NCBI GenBank assembly: GCA_020027365.1
Contig: JAHRAJ010000072.1
Coordinates: forward strand, 1-6,804
Length of the DNA stretch: 6,804 nucleotides
Direction: 5' to 3'
From: Cenarchaeum sp.
Lineage (GTDB): Archaea > Thermoproteota > Nitrososphaeria > Nitrososphaerales > Nitrosopumilaceae
How positions within the stretch are numbered: position 1 is the stretch's first letter; every line of letters begins with the position of its first letter. The notes beneath the pieces are model-generated. The model was given only the letters and a program-made list of their open reading frames with translations, made no database searches and was not told the DNA's origin. Shown here piece by piece: positions 1 through 5,616 of the stretch. Both the position numbers and the translations under genes were made by a program.

Positions 1-106
1 CCTCCTCGGCCACCGGCAGCCTGCACCCTACGTCAGGACGCATGAACGAAATTCGATTCGCTTCGTGCCTTGCTTCCAACCTCATCTTCCCGCCGATCTT
101 GCAAAG

Positions 107-136
107 CACCACCACCACCACCACCACCACCACCAC
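107..136. repeat. (CAC)10 trinucleotide microsatellite
   Basis: Ten uninterrupted CAC units, 30 bp. On the plus strand the three frames read as His, Thr or Pro runs; on the minus strand the repeat is GTG. Perfect trinucleotide arrays of this length are uncommon in archaeal chromosomes and are prone to replication slippage. No supported gene contains it. Confidence 0.97.
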
Positions 137-527
137 GTGCCGCAGCTCCTGCCCCGGCGTTTTTGTCGGATCGGCCCCCGCTGCAGGAACGGTGGGGACC
201 ACGCAGCAGGCGGGCCGCCGTCGCGTTCAGTTTTTCGTCGTCCGATCCGGTACCGCCGCGATCTTGGATTACATGGCGGCCTCCATGGATGCGCAGCCGC
301 ATGGACGGCACGGATGCCAGCGCAGGTCTATCCCCTTTGTAAAACCACGGCGCGTCCCCAGAGGCGGCCCGCCGCGGGACGCGCCCAGACGCAGTGCGTC
401 GTCTGGCCGCGCGCAGCTCGTGGGCCCCAGCACTGGTGCCTGCCGCCATGATCAAACCCCGTACACGGCATCCGTCCGTCGTGGCGACGCCGTTGTACCC
501 CCACGCACGTGCATTACGTTGGCCGCG

Positions 528-537
528 CCCCCCCCCC
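528..537. repeat. C10 homopolymer run
   Basis: Ten consecutive C residues within gene-free DNA. Long G/C homopolymers are hot spots for slippage and for sequencing indels, which matters here because other apparent frameshifts in the window also lie at homopolymers. Confidence 0.95.
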
Positions 538-1636
538 TCCACCCTCCTGCCGGTGGTAGACCGCCACGTCGTCGCCTGCCGGCAGGCACCAAACCCCCTG
601 CAGCCCCCGGTTCACCGGCAGTCAATGCCCGAAGGCGATTTGGGCATGTTGGCCATTGCGGTCGTACTCGCCCTCCATCATACGTCGGATCTACGCGCCA
701 GTGTTGATCACGGTCGACTGCCATTTTGAGATTGGACGGCCGTAAACTGGCAATCCCACAAGGGACGCGGGCCGCGGGGCTGTGCGTCTTGACAACGTTT
801 TTGCCAGCCCGGTGCGGGCAGGTCCATCGCGGCGGTTACCACCGCCATGCCGCAGCGCACGCACGCCCCCTTTGACAACGTGGCGGGTCTGGCCGGCCGT
901 ATGACAACATCCGTTGTGTCAAGCACGCCATCCCTGCGACTCGACTTCCGCCGCACACGCACGTCCTGTGATTCGTCCGGTTTGTGATCGTCGGACGGCG
1001 CGTGCTTGTGCGACACGCCCTGCGTCCCTTGCCCGCCCTCGTTACTGTTGCCGTCTTTTGCGTCGCCGCTGCTACCCGACACGCCTGCGTCCCGGCGCCT
1101 TTTGGCAGTCCCTCTTGCCACTTTTATTCAAGCGATGGCAGACGGCGGCGGTGAGTTGCCGTTCTGGCTCGGTTCAACATCCGGTTCTTGGCGTCTACAT
1201 GCGCCGCAGCTGATCCGGTCGCCTCCAGCGATGCAATGATTTCCGATGGCCGGCTTGGCCAAGCTCGCGGTACTGCCCAAGCTCGGCATAGGTCGGTCTT
1301 GGCCCATGACGGGGGAGAGCCCGTAGTTGTTGGATCGGGGTGATCGCATGATGTGACCAAAAGGCGGGAGGGGGCAGGTGACCGCAACGCTTGGTATGCG
1401 CATTGCATCAAGTTGCCGGTGGATTAGTCGCCGCCGGCCTTGCAGGCTGAAAATGGCAGGCCGGCAGATCGTGGATTGCATGATGGCCCGCGGCCAAGGC
1501 CGGAGGCAGACCAGACGGCGGTCGGACGGCCCCGCCACCCATGCCGCAATCAGACCTACGCCGCCGCCGGACCGCTTTATGATGCCTTTTTCACGGATCG
1601 TTGCATACGAACCGTGCTCATACGATGTTTAGAATA

Positions 1637-1663
1637 GTCGGCGGTCACGCACTGACCGCCGAC
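1637..1663. promoter_or_regulatory. Perfect 11-bp inverted repeat, 5-nt loop
   Basis: GTCGGCGGTCA and TGACCGCCGAC are exact reverse complements separated by CGCAC. The element could be an RNA hairpin or a binding site for a dimeric regulator. It lies about 57 bp upstream of the TATA box at 1720-1727, where archaeal activators or repressors may bind. No T-run follows either arm, so it is not a typical intrinsic terminator. Confidence 0.6.
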
Positions 1664-1719
1664 AGGTTGTTCCCCGAATCGGTTTGAAATTCGATGTCAA
1701 TTTGGGGCCGGATGTTTGC

Positions 1720-1727
1720 TATAAATA
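1720..1727 (+). promoter_or_regulatory. Archaeal TATA box, plus strand
   Basis: The octamer TATAAATA stands out from GC-rich surroundings. Using the roughly 27-nt spacing seen at the reductoisomerase and antitoxin genes, transcription would start near 1750. The first GTG downstream of that point is at 1758; another GTG at 1744 is slightly too close. Confidence 0.45.
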
Positions 1728-1757
1728 GTAATCGTTGGCGGCGGTGAAAAGGCCCTT

Positions 1758-2075
1758 GTGGCCAAAAGGATCTTTATCCCCGGCAGGATCCCGTGGGCGT
1801 TTCCAAGGCCATTTACAAGACGAGATGGTCACATTTGGCGATCAAGAGCCCGGTACGGTCCGCCTGCCGATATCAATGATCGGCCACATGCAGATGGAAA
1901 ATCGGCCGTTGCAGTAGGCGGCGGGCGGGCAGCATGCACGCCGACGGTGGAAAAGGAAGCTGCAGAGCTGCAGGTCGGACGAATCCAGAGGAGCAGTCAC
2001 ACAAGCGCGGTTCGTCTTGAATGCCAAAAGCCCGTACCACGGCAGTCCGGGTCGCTTCCGGCCCGGGGTAACTGA
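1758..2075 (+). CDS. Candidate small protein of unknown function, GTG start
   Basis: A 105-codon frame behind the TATA box at 1720-1727, chosen because its GTG is the first start codon after the predicted transcription start near 1750. The product begins VAKRIFIPGRIPWAF and continues with an Arg-rich segment of ordinary amino-acid mixture (residues about 20-50). Its second half is less protein-like. I recognise no family, signal peptide or membrane segment. A competing frame starts at GTG 1744 and ends at 1917 (57 codons), and its codons look no worse. At most one is real, and both may be chance frames. The gene stands alone, with no neighbour in the same direction for several hundred bases. 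Confidence 0.25.
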   Translation: MAKRIFIPGRIPWAFPRPFTRRDGHIWRSRARYGPPADINDRPHADGKSAVAVGGGRAACTPTVEKEAAELQVGRIQRSSHTSAVRLECQKPVPRQSGSLPARGN

Positions 2076-2514
2076 CAGCACAGCATCCGAGCAGTAAACA
2101 TGCCGCGCATGCCGGGCCTCAATGGGTTGGCGGCGTATCGTACACGCGCTAGTCCGACAGTGTTGTGGAGGTCGTCATGGTGTGTCAACCGGTAACAGCA
2201 CCGATCTGGCTGGTGAAAAAGCACCAAAGGTGACCTACACCCTCCCGAGGTCGACGATCCTGCACTCCATGACACCGCGTTGAATCCTTGTTCGGACACC
2301 ACAAGGCTCCGGATTTTTAAACCTGCCAAAATACACGGCCGTGTAGTTTGCAGGCGAAGGGGGAGAACGAGGAAGAACCCACAGGGGCCAAAAAAGAAAA
2401 CCCATGACCGGTGCATGTGGCCGTCAGGATGTGCGTGACTGACCGCCGGCCAGTCGGATCCCCAGCAAGGATCACCGCGCGGCACGGCATGGCGCATCGT
2501 GAGTGGTCAGGCAC
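2076..2514. other. No supportable gene; scattered coding-like scraps
   Basis: A minus-strand frame spans 1997-2497 and contains a TTTAAA-like element near 2314-2319, 17 nt before a GTG at 2299, which is too close for a leaderless start. On the plus strand a short stretch near 2200-2280 reads like protein (contains GEKAPKVTYTLPRST) but has no start codon and is stopped quickly. I see nothing here that can be named. Confidence 0.5.
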
Positions 2515-2568
2515 ATGTTTGACCGGCCGCCACGGATGTTGCCGTACGCCATGGCGCTTGACGTGTAA

Positions 2569-2834
2569 CTATGCAAGACTCAAGGTGACGTATCAAGCTA
2601 CAGCGGCCGTTCCAAGGACACGGATCCGGACGACACGGACAGGGCGGCACACCACCATGCGTTCACAGACATCACGCCGGTGATCGCCGACATGTACGAT
2701 GCATGTGGTAGGACAAGACGGGCAGGTAATCTGTGGCACGCTGCCCCACGGCTGTTCACACTCCTGCCGCACTCAGGAATGCAGTCACGGATCTGAAAGA
2801 AGGCACCTTCCAGATAGGACGGCTTGGTTACTAG
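2569..2834 (+). pseudogene. Possible decayed gene fragment, plus strand
   Basis: An open stretch without a proper start codon reads DTDRAAHHHAFTDITPVIAD near its centre, with mostly G or C in third positions, as expected of coding DNA in this GC-rich genome. It is closed by TGA at 2794. Changing frame by one base near 2778 gives a further protein-like tail (NAVTDLKEGTFQIGRLGY) ending in TAG at 2832. The preceding open frame from ATG 2515 (MFDRPPRMLPYAMALDV) is cut by TAA at 2566. This pattern suggests one gene broken by a stop and a frameshift. The family is not recognised. The same bases are also open on the minus strand (2598-2858), so the strand is not certain. Confidence 0.25.
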
Positions 2835-2950
2835 ATTTCTCCGGGGAATGTTTCCCACATAGTGTAGGTCTTCTCGGACGTGTTGTCCATCTTTTCATGA
2901 AACAGCGATTCTAAGCAGTCCACGACACACATATGGGTTGTGTCACGGTG
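2831..2950 (-). pseudogene. Possible C-terminal gene fragment, minus strand
   Basis: The end of a minus-strand frame (open 2831-3220) reads like protein over its last 35 or so codons (includes FHEKMDNTSEKTYTMWETF) and stops at 2831-2833. Further upstream the frame becomes Arg/Ser-rich and competes with plus-strand frames at 2933-3217 and 2940-3149, so I do not extend it. Its TAG and the TAG of the plus-strand fragment share the palindrome CTAG at 2831-2834, as happens where two convergent genes abut. No family is recognised. Confidence 0.2.
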
Positions 2951-3223
2951 CATGCAGACCCACAAAGATCTCGCCCCCAACACTTTGCTGTTTCGGCGGA
3001 AGGCAAGCCGTTTATTTGTTTTCGGCCTATTTTGTGCCTGCCCACACCAGTCGCTCCAAGGCCTGCCCGAACCATCGTTGGCCTCCTTGTTTGTCGCACA
3101 CGAGATTGCCCGGCAACGGATGGTGGCGGATTGGCAATTCAGATCATGATCACGCCTGATATCGACGATTCGGCCGCCGGATCCGGCCCTCCGGTAGCGA
3201 GTCAGGTCAATTTGTGACATGAA
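2951..3223. other. Ambiguous stretch, no gene called
   Basis: Overlapping frames are open on both strands (plus 2933-3217 and 2940-3149; minus 2831-3220). None has a TATA box at leaderless distance or a recognisable motif, and their compositions do not separate them. I call none. Confidence 0.4.
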
Positions 3224-3406
3224 TCAGAGGCCAATGGTGTTGAGGTTGATCGTGGCGTGTCCGTATTTTCCCCAGAATTTGGCAACCATTGATTTTTCCC
3301 GCACCAGAAATTTTGGCCAACCCGCAGGAACCCTGCAAAAACTAATGATCATATACGACGCAACACCAAACCAGTCAGAGCTGACGATGGCGTTTGTGTT
3401 GTTCAA
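3224..3406 (-). CDS. Candidate third ORF behind the toxin-antitoxin pair
   Basis: A 60-codon frame beginning at TTG 3406 and overlapping the end of the toxin-like gene by 32 nt, in the same direction. The product has ordinary protein composition, for example SSDWFGVASYMIISF early and KFWGKYGHATINLNT near the end. It has one weakly hydrophobic stretch at residues about 14-24. No family is recognised. It could be a translationally coupled third gene of the module, or what remains of a longer toxin C-terminus after a frameshift. The codons are more GC-rich than those of the toxin-like gene, which argues slightly for a different origin. A competing plus-strand frame (3219-3425) covers the same DNA. 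Confidence 0.25.
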   Translation of the reverse strand: MNNTNAIVSSDWFGVASYMIISFCRVPAGWPKFLVREKSMVAKFWGKYGHATINLNTIGL

Positions 3407-3650
3407 GACTGTCAGTGTTGATTGATATTATGATGATCTTTTCCTCGTCACGTTTAATCTCATAATTGACGGGTGCGTTCATTGTTTCTATGGTTTGATC
3501 ATACTCGTCAATTATATCATATTCAAATTTGTCTACAAGGTCGGCAGTATACACAATGAAATCCACATAATTATGCACAAAACCTCTAACATTGTCATCC
3601 AATCGCATAAATTGCAAAAGAAAGTGTTTAGTGTATACTACCTTCCACAA
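3375..3650 (-). CDS. Candidate RelE/ParE-like toxin
   Basis: A 91-residue protein starting at TTG 3650 and overlapping the 3' end of the upstream small gene by 23 nt, an arrangement typical of translationally coupled toxin-antitoxin pairs. The order of predicted elements matches small RelE/ParE-fold toxins: a short N-terminal strand ending in YTKHF (residues 3-10), a helical segment (about 8-40), an acidic linker (about 41-58), then two strands (VNYEIK at 61-66 and KIIIISI at 71-77). Members of that superfamily usually inhibit translation by ribosome-dependent mRNA cleavage, or inhibit gyrase. The conserved Arg/Tyr pattern of typical RelE proteins is not obvious; only the basic C-terminal tail (KRHRQ, 86-90) might serve. 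The DNA is far richer in A+T than the reductoisomerase gene, suggesting acquisition by transfer. Family membership is inferred from shape only. Confidence 0.5.
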   Translation of the reverse strand: MWKVVYTKHFLLQFMRLDDNVRGFVHNYVDFIVYTADLVDKFEYDIIDEYDQTIETMNAPVNYEIKRDEEKIIIISINTDSLEQHKRHRQL

Positions 3651-3810
3651 GTTGGTTCACCCCGTCTAGAAAAGCCTTTGCCTCTAGACGAGTCCCTTCA
3701 AAAGCAATATCTGCCTTGCCGTTTTCCAAATCATTGTTGAACTGTTTACGCTCTGCAATCTGCTCGGGAGTAAACACATACCGAATTGTACGTTGTGAGT
3801 TTTGGCTCAT
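3628..3810 (-). CDS. Candidate antitoxin, first gene of a two-gene module
   Basis: A 60-residue protein with an ATG start at 3810. The start is well supported: a TTTAAA box at 3835-3840 is centred about 27 nt upstream, the same spacing as at the reductoisomerase gene, implying a leaderless transcript. The product has a short N-terminal strand-like segment (RTIRYVFT, residues 7-14), a charged helix (about 15-31) and a second helical region (about 41-56), with many Glu, Gln and Asn residues. I do not recognise a ribbon-helix-helix or helix-turn-helix motif with confidence. Its size, its position ahead of a toxin-sized gene, the 23-nt overlap and an inverted repeat over the promoter together suggest the antitoxin and autorepressor of the pair. 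The specific antitoxin family is unknown. Confidence 0.55.
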   Translation of the reverse strand: MSQNSQRTIRYVFTPEQIAERKQFNNDLENGKADIAFEGTRLEAKAFLDGVNQLVEGSIH

Positions 3811-3828
3811 ACCGTGCCTCGCACATGG

Positions 3829-3851
3829 AAATCATTTAAAGGTTATGATTT
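3829..3851. promoter_or_regulatory. Inverted-repeat operator over the TA promoter
   Basis: AAATCAT (3829-3835) and ATGATTT (3845-3851) are perfect reverse complements with a 9-nt spacer that contains nearly all of the TATA box. Half-site centres are 16 bp apart. A dimer bound here would block TBP, which fits the autoregulation usual for toxin-antitoxin operons. The regulator is inferred, not seen. Confidence 0.5.
3835..3840 (-). promoter_or_regulatory. TATA box of the antitoxin-toxin operon
   Basis: TTTAAA, centred about 27 nt upstream of the ATG whose first base is 3810. This predicts transcription starting at or beside the start codon. Confidence 0.55.
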
Positions 3852-3948
3852 GCCCGTGGAAAATGTACAAATCGGGTAAATAAGCAGATCACGTATGATT
3901 GTCCAATTTGGATTGCACGCACAGTGACGGCAAGGTAACCACACATTA

Positions 3949-3975
3949 TTTATATACTTTATATACCTTATATGC
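3949..3975 (+). promoter_or_regulatory. Three tandem TATA-like 9-mers
   Basis: TTTATATAC (3949-3957), an identical copy (3958-3966) and CTTATATGC (3967-3975, two mismatches) lie head to tail. Each is a good archaeal TATA core. Transcription driven rightward by the central copy would start near 3988, just ahead of the GC-rich structured stretch. The array also lies upstream of, and divergent from, the toxin-antitoxin promoter. The core is nearly symmetric, so leftward use cannot be excluded. Confidence 0.5.
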
Positions 3976-3987
3976 AACAACCGTGCC

Positions 3988-4171
3988 TCAAAATTGCCCA
4001 TCATCAGGAATCCAATCTTTGAGCCGTTTTCTTGAGCAATGTGCACGTATAATGCCAGATGACGGACGCCCGTCCCAGGCCCCCGGGGGCCGGGCATGGC
4101 CGAAAGGCCGCGGGAGGCCCCACGGGCAAAGGCCGCCGTCCCCGTGATCGTGGCCCAGGCGGCCACGTTTT
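3988..4171 (+). ncRNA. Candidate structured RNA with GNRA hairpin and terminator
   Basis: Between the tandem TATA boxes and a hairpin plus T-run lies a GC-rich region that folds consistently. The outer stem is GACGG 4061-4065 with CCGTC 4136-4140. The next is GCCCGT 4068-4073 with ACGGGC 4122-4127, stacked directly on GGGGCC 4086-4091 with GGCCCC 4116-4121. At the tip GGCC (4098-4101) and GGCC (4106-4109) enclose a GAAA tetraloop. The loop is GNRA only on the plus strand, which fixes the likely direction. It does not match the conserved core I would expect of RNase P or SRP RNA, and I cannot name it. Alternatively a short protein is read from GTG 3983 to TGA 4147 (54 residues). Simple GC-richness also favours chance stems. 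Confidence 0.3.
4149..4171 (+). terminator. Hairpin followed by T-run
   Basis: CGTGGCC (4149-4155) and GGCCACG (4161-4167) form a perfect 7-bp stem with a 5-nt loop, followed immediately by TTTT and then a T/G-rich stretch. Archaea terminate mainly at T-runs, with hairpins optional, so this is a plausible end for a rightward transcript. Confidence 0.4.
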
Positions 4172-4362
4172 GGGTTTGGTTGCCAGGGGGACAGACTGCC
4201 GCATGTGACCCCCGTCCCTTGCTTTTTACCACGTGTCGTTTCAACAGAAGAGGATCAGCGGCGAATGTGTGACCTGCGCGTGACGGCGATGCGCGGCGTT
4301 GATTCGCCCCAGATGGCCCAAACGGCGGGATCCAGCGGCTTTAGGCAGGGTTGCGGGACAGA

Positions 4363-4380
4363 CAGACGGAAGGCCGTCTG
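4363..4380. other. Perfect 7-bp hairpin
   Basis: CAGACGG and CCGTCTG flank a 4-nt loop (AAGG on the plus strand). It lies about 100 nt beyond the stop of the reductoisomerase gene and could shape the 3' end of that transcript. No T-run follows on the minus strand, so it is not a standard terminator. Confidence 0.4.
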
Positions 4381-4420
4381 GCAACATGCGCATAGCGGCA
4401 AACTGTTGATACAGTACGTC

Positions 4421-4435
4421 CTGCCGGATCGGCAG
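4421..4435. other. 6-bp hairpin near the ilvC 3' end
   Basis: CTGCCG and CGGCAG with a 3-nt loop, about 50 nt past the reductoisomerase stop codon. No T-run is adjacent. It may protect the mRNA end or be incidental. Confidence 0.3.
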
Positions 4436-4482
4436 AGGAACCAGGTTTACGCCATCGCGGGACCGACCAACCGGCCGTGCAC

Positions 4483-5499
4483 CTACTCTGTGGATCCTGG
4501 CCACATCATCCTGCGCATCTGCCTGCCCACCTTTTCGATCTGGTGCTCGTCATACTTGCGCATGTACCGTGCAAAAGAGTCCTGCCCGCTCTTTTGATAC
4601 TCGGACGTCCACTCCTTGTTGAACGTGCCGTCCTGAATCATCCCCAGCACCCGCTTCATGTTGGCCTTGGCCGCATCGTCCACCACCATCGGACCGCGCG
4701 TCAGGCCCCCGTACCGTGCCGTCTCACTCACCCTCCGCCACATGCCGTTAATCCCGTACCGCTGTATCATATCCACGATAAGCTTTAGCTCGTGGAGCAC
4801 CTCAAAGTATGCAATCTCCGGCTGGTACCCTGCCTCGACCAGCGTCTCAAACGCGCAGGTCACCATCGAGGCCGCGCCGCCGCACAGGTCTGCCTGCTCG
4901 CCAAACCAGTCCGTCTCGACCTCCTCCTTGAAGGTGGTCTTGATCAGCCCCGCCCGCGCGCTCCCTATCGCCTTTGCAATGCCAAGCGTCCGATCCCACG
5001 CCTTGCCCGTGTAATCCCGCTCAACCGCCACGATGGACGGCGTTCCAAAGCCGTCAAGGTACGTCTCGCGCACCTTGGAGCCGGGCCCCTTGGGGGCCAC
5101 CATGATCAGATCCACATTCTCGGGCGGCTGTATCCACCCCCAGTGCACCGCCGCCGCGTGTGAAAACGACAGCGCCTTGCCCTCCGACAGGTTTGGTCCA
5201 ATCTCGTCTCGGTACACGGCACCCTGCACCATGTCGGGTACAAGCACGTGTACAATGTCGGCCTTTTTTACGGCATCGACCACAGACATCACCACGTGGC
5301 CGTCGGCCGCCGCCTTTTGACGGGTCTTGCCACCGCCGCCGCCAGGGGCGGCCTCCCGGAGTCCGACCACCACGTCAAGGCCAGAGTCCTTCATGTTGTT
5401 TGCCTGGGCATCGCCCTGTATGCCATACCCGATCACGGCCACGGTCTGGCCCCTAATCGGATCCAGACTAATCTCGTCGTCCTTCCACGTCTGCGCCAT
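4483..5499 (-). CDS. ilvC: Ketol-acid reductoisomerase (NADP+), class I
   Basis: Cytosolic enzyme of valine, leucine and isoleucine synthesis. It converts 2-acetolactate (or 2-aceto-2-hydroxybutyrate) to the dihydroxy acid by a Mg2+-dependent alkyl shift and NAD(P)H reduction. The 338-residue product has the short class I length. The Rossmann loop is GYGIQG (24-29). SFSHA carries the conserved His114, followed by APKGPG (135-140). The C-terminal all-helical domain has ETDWFGEQ with metal ligands Asp197 and Glu201, then Glu233 and Glu237 in FEVLHE, and Ser258. I start at ATG 5499 (MAQTWKDDE), not at the in-frame ATG 5544, because a TATA box is centred about 27 nt upstream and the extra 15 residues are hydrophobic and outside the family pattern. 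The phosphate-binding loop (48-60) is lengthened by a Gly run. It stands alone as transcribed here, with no other branched-chain gene in the window. Confidence 0.97.
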   Translation of the reverse strand: MAQTWKDDEISLDPIRGQTVAVIGYGIQGDAQANNMKDSGLDVVVGLREAAPGGGGGKTRQKAAADGHVVMSVVDAVKKADIVHVLVPDMVQGAVYRDEIGPNLSEGKALSFSHAAAVHWGWIQPPENVDLIMVAPKGPGSKVRETYLDGFGTPSIVAVERDYTGKAWDRTLGIAKAIGSARAGLIKTTFKEEVETDWFGEQADLCGGAASMVTCAFETLVEAGYQPEIAYFEVLHELKLIVDMIQRYGINGMWRRVSETARYGGLTRGPMVVDDAAKANMKRVLGMIQDGTFNKEWTSEYQKSGQDSFARYMRKYDEHQIEKVGRQMRRMMWPGSTE

Positions 5500-5521
5500 G
5501 TCCCGCACCGGGAATACTGCA

Positions 5522-5529
5522 AATATTAA
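5522..5529 (-). promoter_or_regulatory. TATA box of ilvC
   Basis: TTAATATT read on the minus strand, centred 26-27 nt upstream of the ATG at 5499. The spacing implies a leaderless mRNA starting at the initiation codon and decides the start of the gene. Confidence 0.6.
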
Positions 5530-5538
5530 CCAATACAT

Positions 5539-5552
5539 ACCCAAGGTTGGGT
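5539..5552. promoter_or_regulatory. Dyad between two divergent TATA boxes
   Basis: ACCCAA, GG, TTGGGT: a 6-bp inverted repeat with a 2-nt centre, lying between the ilvC TATA box (5522-5529) and a plus-strand TATA box (5556-5562). It is a plausible operator for a regulator acting on ilvC or on both directions, for example one of the Lrp/AsnC type. The regulator's identity is a guess. Confidence 0.4.
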
Positions 5553-5555
5553 TTG

Positions 5556-5562
5556 TTATATA
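5556..5562 (+). promoter_or_regulatory. TATA box, plus strand, divergent from ilvC
   Basis: TTATATA, predicting transcription from about 5586 towards the HNH remnant. The first ATG in the open frame after that point is at 5617, so the message would have a short leader of about 30 nt. Confidence 0.4.
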
Positions 5563-5616
5563 CGGCAGTCATGTTTGTCCGATGATCAAAAGGTCGGTAC
5601 GTCATACAAGACACAC

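Larger units (their letters stand above)
1..1636. other. GC-rich stretch with no supportable gene
   Basis: No reading frame here combines a credible start, an archaeal promoter at the right distance and protein-like composition. The longest plus-strand frame (42-707) and the longest minus-strand frame (33-542) overlap on opposite strands. Both consist mainly of Arg, Pro, Gly, Ala and Thr runs produced by GC-rich DNA and by the CAC repeat, and neither has a TATA box upstream. A minus-strand frame at 708-1121 encodes a hydrophilic, disordered-looking product, but it starts at GTG without a well-placed promoter and is not convincing. A T-rich element at 1122-1128 lies 26 nt before a GTG at 1151, but that frame is only 20 codons. 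A short frame at 1625-1687 (begins MFRIVGGHAL) could be a relic. No tRNA or rRNA was seen. Confidence 0.6.
4172..4482. other. Gene-poor spacer beyond the reductoisomerase stop
   Basis: No convincing gene. The minus-strand frame 4241-4504 overlaps the reductoisomerase end by 22 nt and contains a short protein-like stretch (RQDVLYQQFAAMRMLPDG), but it has no good start, motif or family. GGGGG at 4185-4189 and CCCCC at 4209-4213 could pair. Two clear hairpins, at 4363-4380 and 4421-4435, are noted separately. Confidence 0.45.

Noticed and set aside
33..542. 169-codon minus-strand frame with a poly-Gly tract
   Set aside because: Low-complexity, Gly/Arg-rich, no promoter and no motif; its Gly run is just the CAC repeat read backwards.
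42..707. 221-codon plus-strand frame including a poly-Thr tract
   Set aside because: No TATA box upstream, composition dominated by Arg, Pro, Ala and Thr as expected of chance frames in GC-rich DNA, and it is opposed by an equally long minus-strand frame.
789..910. Three TGACAAC motifs (two as TTGACAACGT)
   Set aside because: Unequal spacing and only 7-10 bases shared; likely chance, with no associated promoter.
4061..4140. RNase P or SRP RNA
   Set aside because: The conserved sequence blocks of those RNAs that I can recall are not present; only generic stems and a GNRA loop are seen.
3843..4244. 133-codon minus-strand frame
   Set aside because: It runs through the TATA array and the GC-rich stems and changes composition abruptly from Pro/Gly/Arg-rich to Ile/Tyr-rich. 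It also passes through the terminator hairpin and has no promoter.
4205..4597. 130-codon plus-strand frame overlapping the end of ilvC
   Set aside because: Its second half is antisense to the conserved C-terminus of the reductoisomerase; the first half has no motif or promoter.
5500..5544. 15-residue N-terminal extension of IlvC from ATG 5544
   Set aside because: It would place the start upstream of the TATA box at 5522-5529 and adds a hydrophobic segment not typical of the family; the ATG at 5499 fits leaderless spacing.
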